In this document: positions 26,562 through 33,844 of the stretch, one piece after another
Position numbering within the stretch: the first letter of the stretch is position 1
Layout of the letters: every line of letters starts with the position of its first letter
Source: a virus
IMG/VR virus record: IMGVR_UViG_3300046507_000506
Coordinates: 1-64,000 of that record
Direction: 5' to 3' (one strand)
DNA length: 64,000 bases
Position numbers and translations under genes: made by a program
The notes under the pieces: model-generated
What the model saw: only the letters and a program-made list of their open reading frames with translations
Told to the model about the DNA's origin: nothing
Databases searched by the model: none

Positions 26562-28667
26562 TCAGTTGTAATAGAGCGGCACGAGCGCCATTGCATCGGC
26601 GACGACATAGCCAGTCGTGCCGGTGTTGCTCACCACCACCTTGTTATTCGCCTGGTCGCCTGCGGTGAATGAGTAGGTTCCAATGAGCTTCCACGCGCCG
26701 CTACTGTACTGGTTGATGTTGACTGCCGCCTGTGCCACGCCGCCAGCGGTCACCGTATGCGGCACGTTGCCCGCGCGCGTGGCCCCTTCTGGAAAGAACG
26801 CATAAACCGCGTAAGTGCCCGCTTTCGCCAGATTGAAACGGAACTCGACCGTGCCGGTCCCCTTGTTCACCGCGTTGTCAGTGATGTAGGTTGGCCCATA
26901 TGCAGAGGCTTCACTGAAGGTGGCGAAGGTCTGCGCTTCCTGCCACGTACCGGCGACGACCATCTGACCGTTCGGATCAGCATACGTGCCTGCCGCGCTC
27001 GCACCGGGCGGCAGGTCGAGCACGATTGCGCCGGGCGGGAAATAGCCCATCGCTTCCCTGATCTTGTACGGGTCAACCGCCTGCACAGTGGTTGCGAGGT
27101 CAATCGCACGCGCCGCCGCATAGCCCGCCGCCTCGCCCAGTTGCATCGCGATAGGCTCGACGCGGATAGACGCGAACGCAGCATGCGACGCCGACACGGC
27201 GAACGTAACGAGCAGGTTCGTGCACTCGGCGGCCTTCGGACACATGGCCTTGTAGCTGATCCAGTAGCGGCCATCCTGCCCGCCCGCCTGCGTTTTCTGG
27301 AAGAACCCGCCTTCGAGCGCGACGTACCCGTTATAGACGACCGTCTGACAGTGATGCGAGTCCATTGCATAGAAGCCGACGCAGATGCCGTCGGTCACCA
27401 GATCGATGCGCTGGCAATGCCGATCCGTCATGACGAAGTCGCCGACCATGCGGCGGCCCTCGCGCACGTACAACTGCTTCGGCATGCCGTGACGGGTAGG
27501 CATCTGCGAATACGGCGGCAGGCCGAATCCGGCGAGCGTCGTTTTGATGTTCGCAGGCACGCGCGCATCCTCGCGCAGGAACTTGAACAGCCCGAGCGTC
27601 CAATCGACATGCTGCTTATAGATGGCGGCGCGCTGCGCATACGTCGCCGTCGGCCACGCGTCCGCGCCGCCGATGAAATCAAGCTGTTGCAGGGCCGCGC
27701 CCGCATTGAGGTCGGTCACGCCATCTTTGCAAAGCCGGTCATTGAAAAGGCCGGGCGGGCTCGCGTTGTCGCTCCACGCCGTGATATGCCCGGCCGCGAA
27801 CTGACGCCCAAGAATCTCGTAATTGAGCGGGTTGTAGGTCGTCGGCTCAGGAAACCTGCGGTACGTTCCCGGCCCGCCACTGGTCGAAACGACGTTGACG
27901 CGGAACCCGTACGCCTGCACGCGGCTATCGCCCGATCCAACTGCGCCGACAGCAGCATTCACGCCCGGCAGCAAACCGGAAGCGGCAACACCGGCAGTCA
28001 CGTACGGATCGACCTGCCACGCGCCGCCCTTGTTGTAGGGCGCGACGACGCCGTTGTATGTCTCGTTGTACTGGCTGTTCGGCTCCCGCCCGACGGTGAA
28101 CGAGCACCCTGCCGCCGCCATAAGATCGCCTTCATAGGTCGCGTCGATATAGACCGACGCAGTCACCGAAAGCAGAGGAGCCGTGACCGGCGTAAGCGCA
28201 TCCTCAAACGTCACCGCCGTTATTTTCGTGCCGGTCTTTTTAACGCCAGTCGCAACCACGCGGTAGTTGTGCCGCACGACAATCCGACTCGCGGCAAGCA
28301 GCGCCGTCAGTTGCGTGGCCATCGTCTTTGGCGAGCCGTTGAGACTTTGCCCCCAAAAGGTCGGGTAGTCCGTCGCATTGGCAGTGTAGTTCGCGCTCCA
28401 TATGGCGCGATACAGCACGTTCGCCAGCCCCTTGAGCACGTTGCAATCGCCGCCCGCACGGTCGGTATAGCTCAGGCCGCCTTGCGTTGGCATACCCCCG
28501 AATATCGCATCCGGGTTGATGAGTTCAACGAGCATGCCGTTCTGAGCCGCAGACACGGCGGCCATGATGCCGCTTGCCGTTGCACCATATACGCAAACAT
28601 CAACGTTCCGTGTCGCGTACAGCGAATCAGCCTTTTTTCTGGAGATCGGCGGCGGTCCCATATCCAT
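26562..28667 (-). CDS. FAD-dependent oxidoreductase fused to golvesin-like domain
   Basis: 701 residues. Near residues 20-55: VDVCVYGATASGIMAAVSAA, a Rossmann FAD loop of the FAD_oxidored family (GxTxSG variant), then LINPDAIFGGMPTQGGLSYT, the flavin-site GGxxTxGG element. VYIDATYEGDLMAAAGCSF and VEPIAMQLGEAAGYAAARAI are further family blocks. The last 130 residues (about GTWQEAQTFATFSEASAYGP to YVVADAMALVPL) match the golvesin/xylanase-associated beta domain. It lacks a signal peptide and sits among fibre genes behind a fibre-adaptor gene, so the inference is a virion-borne enzyme, perhaps oxidising surface glycans. Confidence 0.7.
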   Translation of the reverse strand: MDMGPPPISRKKADSLYATRNVDVCVYGATASGIMAAVSAAQNGMLVELINPDAIFGGMPTQGGLSYTDRAGGDCNVLKGLANVLYRAIWSANYTANATDYPTFWGQSLNGSPKTMATQLTALLAASRIVVRHNYRVVATGVKKTGTKITAVTFEDALTPVTAPLLSVTASVYIDATYEGDLMAAAGCSFTVGREPNSQYNETYNGVVAPYNKGGAWQVDPYVTAGVAASGLLPGVNAAVGAVGSGDSRVQAYGFRVNVVSTSGGPGTYRRFPEPTTYNPLNYEILGRQFAAGHITAWSDNASPPGLFNDRLCKDGVTDLNAGAALQQLDFIGGADAWPTATYAQRAAIYKQHVDWTLGLFKFLREDARVPANIKTTLAGFGLPPYSQMPTRHGMPKQLYVREGRRMVGDFVMTDRHCQRIDLVTDGICVGFYAMDSHHCQTVVYNGYVALEGGFFQKTQAGGQDGRYWISYKAMCPKAAECTNLLVTFAVSASHAAFASIRVEPIAMQLGEAAGYAAARAIDLATTVQAVDPYKIREAMGYFPPGAIVLDLPPGASAAGTYADPNGQMVVAGTWQEAQTFATFSEASAYGPTYITDNAVNKGTGTVEFRFNLAKAGTYAVYAFFPEGATRAGNVPHTVTAGGVAQAAVNINQYSSGAWKLIGTYSFTAGDQANNKVVVSNTGTTGYVVADAMALVPLYYN

Positions 28668-28677
28668 AACGACCTCC

Positions 28678-29100
28678 TTAGCTAATCGTAATTTCGGGTT
28701 GGTAGATCACAACGCCGTCAGCGTCGCGGGTGACGGCAGGCTGTGTGATCGTCTTACTGACGGTGCCATTGACGTACGTCGCATGCCATGCATTGATGGC
28801 CCCGTCATCAGTGGTCGCGTCAGTCACATAGACGCCAGTCGCGCCGTCCGGCCACACGATGTTTGCCGTTGTCACAACGCCATTGGCGTCAAGCGGAATA
28901 GGATTCGACGTTGGTCTGTACGCGCCTGAATATGCCCATTGCAGCAGGTTCTGCGGGAGCATCGCGGCCAATGCCGCACTGACTGTTTCGGCACTTTCCT
29001 CGGCGGCGGAAGCACTCGCCCTCGCCTGAGTGACGAGCGCCTTCATTGATTTCGCCACACCGGAAAGCTGGTAGTTGCGAGTCCAGTCGCCATAGCTCAT
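28678..29100 (-). CDS. Fibre adaptor protein, short paralogue
   Basis: 140 residues. The N-terminus (MSYGDWTRNYQLSGVAKSMK then ALVTQARASASAAEE) matches that of the 32468-33079 protein (MNYGEWIKLWQLTGISKTMK); the remainder is unrelated. This suggests a shared attachment domain with swapped distal parts. It precedes the FAD gene by 10 bases. Confidence 0.6.
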   Translation of the reverse strand: MSYGDWTRNYQLSGVAKSMKALVTQARASASAAEESAETVSAALAAMLPQNLLQWAYSGAYRPTSNPIPLDANGVVTTANIVWPDGATGVYVTDATTDDGAINAWHATYVNGTVSKTITQPAVTRDADGVVIYQPEITIS

Positions 29101-29156
29101 GGCTTCACCAATACGCTTTCGCCGGACTGGGTTGGATGGTCAACGATGATCGTCAT
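29097..29156 (-). CDS. 19-residue remnant of the 33076 family
   Basis: MTIIVDHPTQSGESVLVKP, overlapping the following adaptor start (ATGA). Its ends resemble those of the 64-residue protein at 33076 (MAIIYD...TSESAWVKQ), which also immediately precedes an adaptor gene. Likely a trimmed paralogue kept for translational coupling. Confidence 0.4.
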   Translation of the reverse strand: MTIIVDHPTQSGESVLVKP

Positions 29157-29281
29157 GAAGGCTCCATTAGTATGGCGATATGTTAGGAGCCTTCCGCAAA
29201 CGTTTAATTGGCCTTTTTCCTATATTGCGTGCCATATCCGAGCACTCGCCTACCTGTGGCTTATGCAGAAAAGGCGCTTTT

Positions 29282-29524
29282 TCAGAAGGTCGTTTTTCGG
29301 TTTCCCACCATGACATTGGGGAACTGCCGTGCGCCGTGCGGCGTCGCGAGCCGCTGCGGAAAGATACGCGGCTGCACGGCGCGCTGAAGGTGCCGCACCA
29401 ACTTTTGCGGGTCTTCCGCGACCGTCTCACCGCTGCCCGTCACGCGGACATGCCGCACCACCTGGACGACTGGCGGATTCGCCAGAAACTGGTTAGGTGC
29501 GGCCGGGTTGTTTTCCTGAGCCAT
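29282..29524 (-). CDS. Hypothetical small protein of the adsorption block
   Basis: 80 residues, ATG behind GAGGAGAG. Basic, with QFLANPPVVQVVRHVRVTGS. No family recognised. Thirteen bases after the large glycosidase gene. The 125 bases that follow hold only an 8-base inverted repeat (29158-29193) with no U-run. Confidence 0.45.
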   Translation of the reverse strand: MAQENNPAAPNQFLANPPVVQVVRHVRVTGSGETVAEDPQKLVRHLQRAVQPRIFPQRLATPHGARQFPNVMVGNRKTTF

Positions 29525-29537
29525 CGGCTTACTCTCC

Positions 29538-32468
29538 TCAATAGCGCTTGATGCGGTAACGCTTGAACGCGTTGGTCGTGATTCGCTGAGACGGTGTTTC
29601 GACCACGATGTTGCTGGCCGGTACGTTCAGCGCAATCGTGGACGTCCAGCTTAGGAAGCCCTTTTTGCGATCCTCCGTCGCGCAGTAGTTTCGCAGCTCA
29701 TCGCCGCTCGCGTCCGCGTTGCAGTAGTTCAGGCTGTAGACGTCGAAAACGTGCTTCGCGCGCAGCGTCATCAGCTGCTCGTTGACCTCCTTGGAGAACG
29801 CAAGCGAGTCCGCGTCTGTGAGCTTGAAATAAGCCCCGGTGTTCTCATTCCATCCCGTCAGCCACGACTCGAACATCACGCCCGAACACGACTGGATATA
29901 GTTGTTCAGGTTCGAGAATCCCCGGTTTGAAATCAGCTTCGTGCCGGTTCGCGCCTTCAGGTTGTTCACGAGCGCAGCCATCGCGTCGCCCATCTGCGGA
30001 TACACGTCGGCATCGTCAGGCGTGTCCATGAAAATGCCGTTCATGCGGTGCCCCTTGCGGGTGTACGAAATCAGCAAGGTCTGATTCGCCGTCACCGCAG
30101 GCGTGATGCCCGCATTGAACACAAAGGCTCCCGTCTTCATGTCCATCGTGTAGTCCGCATTCTTGCGATAGATGCCCGTCACGCCATCGAGCGTGGTGAG
30201 GGTGATATCCGCGTCCGCATCAATCGGGAATTGCGCCGTATCGAACACGAGCACCGGACCTGATGAAATCGTGGCCGCCTTGACCGTGACCGCCTCGTTT
30301 GTCACGACGACCGGGCCTCCGAGCACGGTCGGCACGTAGTAGCTCATGATGCGATCCAGCCACGACGGCTTGCCCGCGTCCGCGTAGTACGCCGCCCACA
30401 CGCCATTCTGATCGGGCACGGTCGGATTGGCGATGCTGAAGTCCTGCATGTAGCCGCCATCGACCTGTTGATATTTCGGGCACTTGGTGCCCGTTTGCAG
30501 TTGGTGGATGGGCTTGTAGCTTGGGCAGGTTGCGTTCGTGCAGGCGGTGTTCGCATCCGGCCGCTGCCATTTGTTCGCCGACGTGAAGCCCGCACCGCAA
30601 GCGCCACCGGTTGAAAACGCCAGATACCCGTTCAGGCTGTCGAAGCTACAGGCCGCGCTGCAACGGCCGGTTCCCATGAAGTACATAGGTTGGGCCTGCG
30701 CACAGGTCTTGGTGCCCGCCACGGCCTGATTGTCGAATGTGCACTCGGTGCATTCGCGACCCTGATACCCGCCCTTCATGTAGTAGCTGGCATTGCCACC
30801 CGGCCCGCCACCATCGCCGACATAAGGCGCATTGGCCGAAAGGAAGTCGTACCGGTTCGAGTAGAAACCATCCTCCTCGCCTATCGAGATATAGCCGTAC
30901 ACCTCGATACCCATTGCCTGCCACGCCAGCACGTCGGCCGCGCGCGCCGCAAACGGATCGACAATCAGAATGTCGTACTGCGCGAGGGTATCGGCATAGC
31001 CCGGCTGGTAGCACACGGCATAGGTCGGAAAGCGCTCAAGCACCTCGGTGTATGCGATGTTGCTGTTCTGCCGCACGACCGCGCCGGACGAATCGAGCGC
31101 ACCCGCCACCGGCGCATCGTAGGAAAGCGAATAGCCATCGTCCGCCACATTGACCACCGGCAGCGCATACGGCTGCTGCGCATTGGCAACGATGTTCACC
31201 GTCTCGGTGATCTGCGAATAGAACGCGCTCGCGGTCCAGCTTGCCGAGACAAAAATCACGAACTTTTTGCTCGTCGTGCTCTGGCGTAACACGCAGGTAT
31301 TCGTGCCGGTCGCGGGCCATCCCGAAATCGTTGCGGTGAAAAGCTGATCCTGATTTGCATTACATGACACGGTCCCCATGAGGGTGCCGTTACCGTCATA
31401 GACGTTGAAAATCCCGTAGCCGAAATCCTGCTCGACCGTGATCGACAACGATGAACCGGTGAAGGTAAAGGAAAGCTGGTTCGACGCGCTCCCGGCTGCA
31501 TTGTTGTAGATACGCGTCACGCCGCCGGGCGCGGCCGTGTCCTTTGACCATGCACCCGTCGCGGTGATCGCGGAACTGTCCGCCGCCATTGTCACATTGA
31601 CGGCCTGGCTGATCGTTCCATTCGGGTCTTGATACAGCGCCGAGAGCGCGAGCGGAAACACCTTCTGCCCGCTGACTTCGTCGCCGGTGAAAGCGGGCAT
31701 GATGACCTGATGCACCGGCGCGCCGTCATTGAGCACGGCCGCGCTGGTTGGAGCGAGCGCAGCATTGTTCGCATCCACCACCGTGGCCGGATAGGTGAGC
31801 GAGACATTGGTAATCGCCTTGCCGCTGCGATTGACGAGGCTCAGCGTCTGCTGGTTCTGCACGAGCTTTTTGCTCGACGGCACAATCCAGACAGCGTCCT
31901 GCACGAGGTCACGGCTCTGGAAGCTGTACGTCTTGTAGCCTGCGAGCGCGAGATACGCCTCGCCGGTGCCGTTCGCATAGATCACGCAGGTATGCGGACC
32001 ATTGCTCAGGCCGTCGGCCACGAGCACATCAGCGTAGTCCGGCCCGTCTAGCTGGTAGGTTGCCGAGTCGCAGGAAACCGTGTTCGCGTAGCCAAGAATG
32101 CCGCTGATGGTCGAGGGCTGTACGCCGTCGATAAAGACCTTATGCGCGGTCCCCCATCCAAAGTCCGTATTCAGACGCAGCACGAGCGTTGTGCCGGTGA
32201 AATGGATTGTGACCGCACCCTTCAGACAGAAGGCGCGCTTTTCCTGCAACGTCGTCGGGATTGTGTTCGGGCCGCTGTCGCGCACCCAGTCGCTTGTCCC
32301 GACGTTCGTGCTCGGCGGAATGGTGAAATTGCCACTCGATAGCGAGACGCTGGCGTCATCAATGCTGGCCCACTGGGAGCGGTTATCACGGTAGTTCGTA
32401 CCAACGCCGTCCCACGTCTGACTGCTCTGGATCAACACCGCATCGGTGTATTTTACGAGCGCTGCCAT
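29538..32468 (-). CDS. GH114-like glycosidase with beta-sandwich N-terminus (putative depolymerase)
   Basis: 976 residues. Residues about 1-430 hold repeated galactose-binding-like sandwiches (TTLVLRLNTDFGWGTAHKVF and SSLSITVEQDFGYGIFNVYD are related). From about 450 comes a TIM-barrel of GH114/polygalactosaminidase type: YDILIVDPFAARAADVLAWQ, GIEVYGYISIGEEDGFYSNR, RMNGIFMDTPDDADVYPQMG, TKLISNRGFSNLNNYIQ and VMFESWLTGWN. A Cys-rich insert (about 590-680, with ECTECTFD and TACTNATCPSYK) interrupts the barrel. Likely degrades a galactosamine-type surface polysaccharide. Confidence 0.65.
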   Translation of the reverse strand: MAALVKYTDAVLIQSSQTWDGVGTNYRDNRSQWASIDDASVSLSSGNFTIPPSTNVGTSDWVRDSGPNTIPTTLQEKRAFCLKGAVTIHFTGTTLVLRLNTDFGWGTAHKVFIDGVQPSTISGILGYANTVSCDSATYQLDGPDYADVLVADGLSNGPHTCVIYANGTGEAYLALAGYKTYSFQSRDLVQDAVWIVPSSKKLVQNQQTLSLVNRSGKAITNVSLTYPATVVDANNAALAPTSAAVLNDGAPVHQVIMPAFTGDEVSGQKVFPLALSALYQDPNGTISQAVNVTMAADSSAITATGAWSKDTAAPGGVTRIYNNAAGSASNQLSFTFTGSSLSITVEQDFGYGIFNVYDGNGTLMGTVSCNANQDQLFTATISGWPATGTNTCVLRQSTTSKKFVIFVSASWTASAFYSQITETVNIVANAQQPYALPVVNVADDGYSLSYDAPVAGALDSSGAVVRQNSNIAYTEVLERFPTYAVCYQPGYADTLAQYDILIVDPFAARAADVLAWQAMGIEVYGYISIGEEDGFYSNRYDFLSANAPYVGDGGGPGGNASYYMKGGYQGRECTECTFDNQAVAGTKTCAQAQPMYFMGTGRCSAACSFDSLNGYLAFSTGGACGAGFTSANKWQRPDANTACTNATCPSYKPIHQLQTGTKCPKYQQVDGGYMQDFSIANPTVPDQNGVWAAYYADAGKPSWLDRIMSYYVPTVLGGPVVVTNEAVTVKAATISSGPVLVFDTAQFPIDADADITLTTLDGVTGIYRKNADYTMDMKTGAFVFNAGITPAVTANQTLLISYTRKGHRMNGIFMDTPDDADVYPQMGDAMAALVNNLKARTGTKLISNRGFSNLNNYIQSCSGVMFESWLTGWNENTGAYFKLTDADSLAFSKEVNEQLMTLRAKHVFDVYSLNYCNADASGDELRNYCATEDRKKGFLSWTSTIALNVPASNIVVETPSQRITTNAFKRYRIKRY

Positions 32469-33079
32469 TACTGAATCCCAAGGAGCTTGATTTCCACATC
32501 CAGCGTCATTGGGTTGGCATCAATGTTCGTGACGAGCACAAACAGATTGCCGGACGCAAGCGGCGGAATGAAAAAGGAGGCGTTGTCGATAAAGGCCGGA
32601 TCGGTGATCCCGCTCGACCGGTAGAGCAGCGCACCGGCCGCGCTGCCGTCATAAAACTCCAGTTCGTAGTTCTGGTTGCCGACGGTCTGATTGGTCGCCT
32701 TCACCTGCAACACGAACGAACCGAACGCCGTGCCCACGGCGAGCGTTGCATTGGCTGTTGCGCCAACGGCGGCAGCAACCGCGATAGACGGCGGCGCGAG
32801 CGTGCGCGATGCCACGCCCTCCGTTGCGGTCGAGGCCGCAAGTTGGGCGGCGGCGGCACTGTCAGAAGCCTGTTGCGCGCTTGTCGATGCGTGGCCCTCC
32901 GACGTGGATGCAGCTTGGGCGGCAGCTTCGGCGGCGGCAGCAGAGGCAGCGGCATCGCCGATCTGACCCAACGCCGTCGTCGCGGTCTGCGCAGCGTCCG
33001 TCGCCTGCGCGACAAGCGCTTTCATCGTCTTGGAAATGCCCGTAAGCTGCCAGAGCTTTATCCACTCGCCATAGTTCAT
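32468..33079 (-). CDS. Fibre adaptor protein, long paralogue
   Basis: 203 residues. N-terminal adaptor (MNYGEWIKLWQLTGISKTMK), an Ala/Ser-rich coiled-coil stem (AAASAAAAEAAAQAASTSEG), and a beta-rich end. Overlaps the glycosidase start by 1 base and the 33076 gene by 4. Probably anchors the glycosidase to the tail. Confidence 0.6.
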   Translation of the reverse strand: MNYGEWIKLWQLTGISKTMKALVAQATDAAQTATTALGQIGDAAASAAAAEAAAQAASTSEGHASTSAQQASDSAAAAQLAASTATEGVASRTLAPPSIAVAAAVGATANATLAVGTAFGSFVLQVKATNQTVGNQNYELEFYDGSAAGALLYRSSGITDPAFIDNASFFIPPLASGNLFVLVTNIDANPMTLDVEIKLLGIQ

Positions 33080-33270
33080 TGCTTCACCCAGGCGCTTTCG
33101 CTGGTCATGCCCATCGCGGTGAAGGTGTAGGTCTTCTTGAACTTCGTCACGCCGTCCGGTGCCGTGACGGTGTCGCTGTCCATCTGCCCGTCAGGACCGT
33201 TGTACGTGTAGTCGTGCTTGCACAGTTCCGTGTCGATAAACCCGGCTGTCGCGTCATAGATAATTGCCAC
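33076..33270 (-). CDS. Small protein preceding the adaptor
   Basis: 64 residues from GTG 33270. Beta-rich (CKHDYTYNGPDGQMDSDTVT). First gene of the leftward adsorption block; paralogue of the 19-residue remnant at 29097. The preceding bases carry CTATAGATACC, a weak ATAGAC-type half site. Function unknown. Confidence 0.5.
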   Translation of the reverse strand: MAIIYDATAGFIDTELCKHDYTYNGPDGQMDSDTVTAPDGVTKFKKTYTFTAMGMTSESAWVKQ

Positions 33271-33346
33271 GGAATGCCCCTATAGATACCGTGCGTCGAT
33301 TATCAGAGGGCAAGGCGGCGCGGGCGGGCGTGCTTTTCCGAGGAGC

Positions 33347-33532
33347 TTATTCGAGCGCGGTTTTCACGAGCACCGCGAGGCGTAGATACTCGCCTACCCA
33401 CTTCGGGAACCTCTGCGCGCCCATCCATCGCGAAACGGTCGTCGGATCGACGCCGAGGCGGCGCGCGAACTCTGCTTGCGTCCATCCAAGCGTGGCGAGA
33501 GAATGGGAAAAGTCGGCTGTTTTCATAGCCAT
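33347..33532 (-). CDS. Small Cro/XRE-type HTH regulator
   Basis: 61 residues. LGWTQAEFARRLGVDPTTVS then RWMGAQRFPKWVGEYLRLAV is a clear helix-turn-helix with recognition helix DPTTVSRWM. Divergent from the 33596 gene with a perfect inverted repeat between them, so it is probably self-regulated and a repressor of 33596 and perhaps the RNA behind it. Confidence 0.75.
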   Translation of the reverse strand: MAMKTADFSHSLATLGWTQAEFARRLGVDPTTVSRWMGAQRFPKWVGEYLRLAVLVKTALE

Positions 33533-33539
33533 GATCTTA

Positions 33540-33585
33540 GCAAAATGCAGAGCTTTGCGCGGGTCAGTATCTGCATTTTGCAGAT
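33540..33585. promoter_or_regulatory. Inverted-repeat operator between HTH gene and 33596
   Basis: GCAAAATGCAG (33540-33550) and CTGCATTTTGC (33571-33581) are a perfect 11-base inverted repeat; the right arm lies in its own palindrome ATCTGCATTTTGCAGAT (33569-33585). Likely two binding sites for the HTH protein. Confidence 0.65.
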
Positions 33586-33595
33586 TGGAGGGTTT

Positions 33596-33844
33596 ATGGA
33601 CTTACCGCAAGCTGATGGCGCTGACCCGGCCACCGTTTTCACGGCCGCACTTGCCGCCCTGTTCAGCACACACCCCGATCCTGCGGCCCTCCTGAAGGCT
33701 TGGGAGCCCGTCGCCACGTCCATCCCCCTGATGATGCTGAAGAACGGCGCTACGGACGTGCACGCGAATGCAAACGTGGTGATCGCGCAGGCACTGCTCC
33801 ATATCGCGCGAGTGAATGCAGGCGCGCCGCCACCTGTTGACTAG
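33596..33844 (+). CDS. Hypothetical small protein next to the RNA region
   Basis: 82 residues from ATG 33596, behind TTGGAGGGTTT. Helical and hydrophobic (TVFTAALAALFSTHPDPAAL, NVVIAQALLHIARVNAG). No family recognised. The only coding gene between the operator and the structured RNA region, which starts at its stop codon and may be cotranscribed. Confidence 0.55.
   Translation: MDLPQADGADPATVFTAALAALFSTHPDPAALLKAWEPVATSIPLMMLKNGATDVHANANVVIAQALLHIARVNAGAPPPVD

Noticed and set aside
26757-28685. 642-residue rightward open frame
   Set aside because: Exact antisense of the FAD oxidoreductase; Arg/His-rich composition typical of a shadow frame in GC-rich DNA.
29158-29193. Inverted repeat AAGGCTCC / GGAGCCTT as a terminator
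   Set aside because: Loop of 20 bases and no U-run on either strand; kept only as an unexplained stem-loop.
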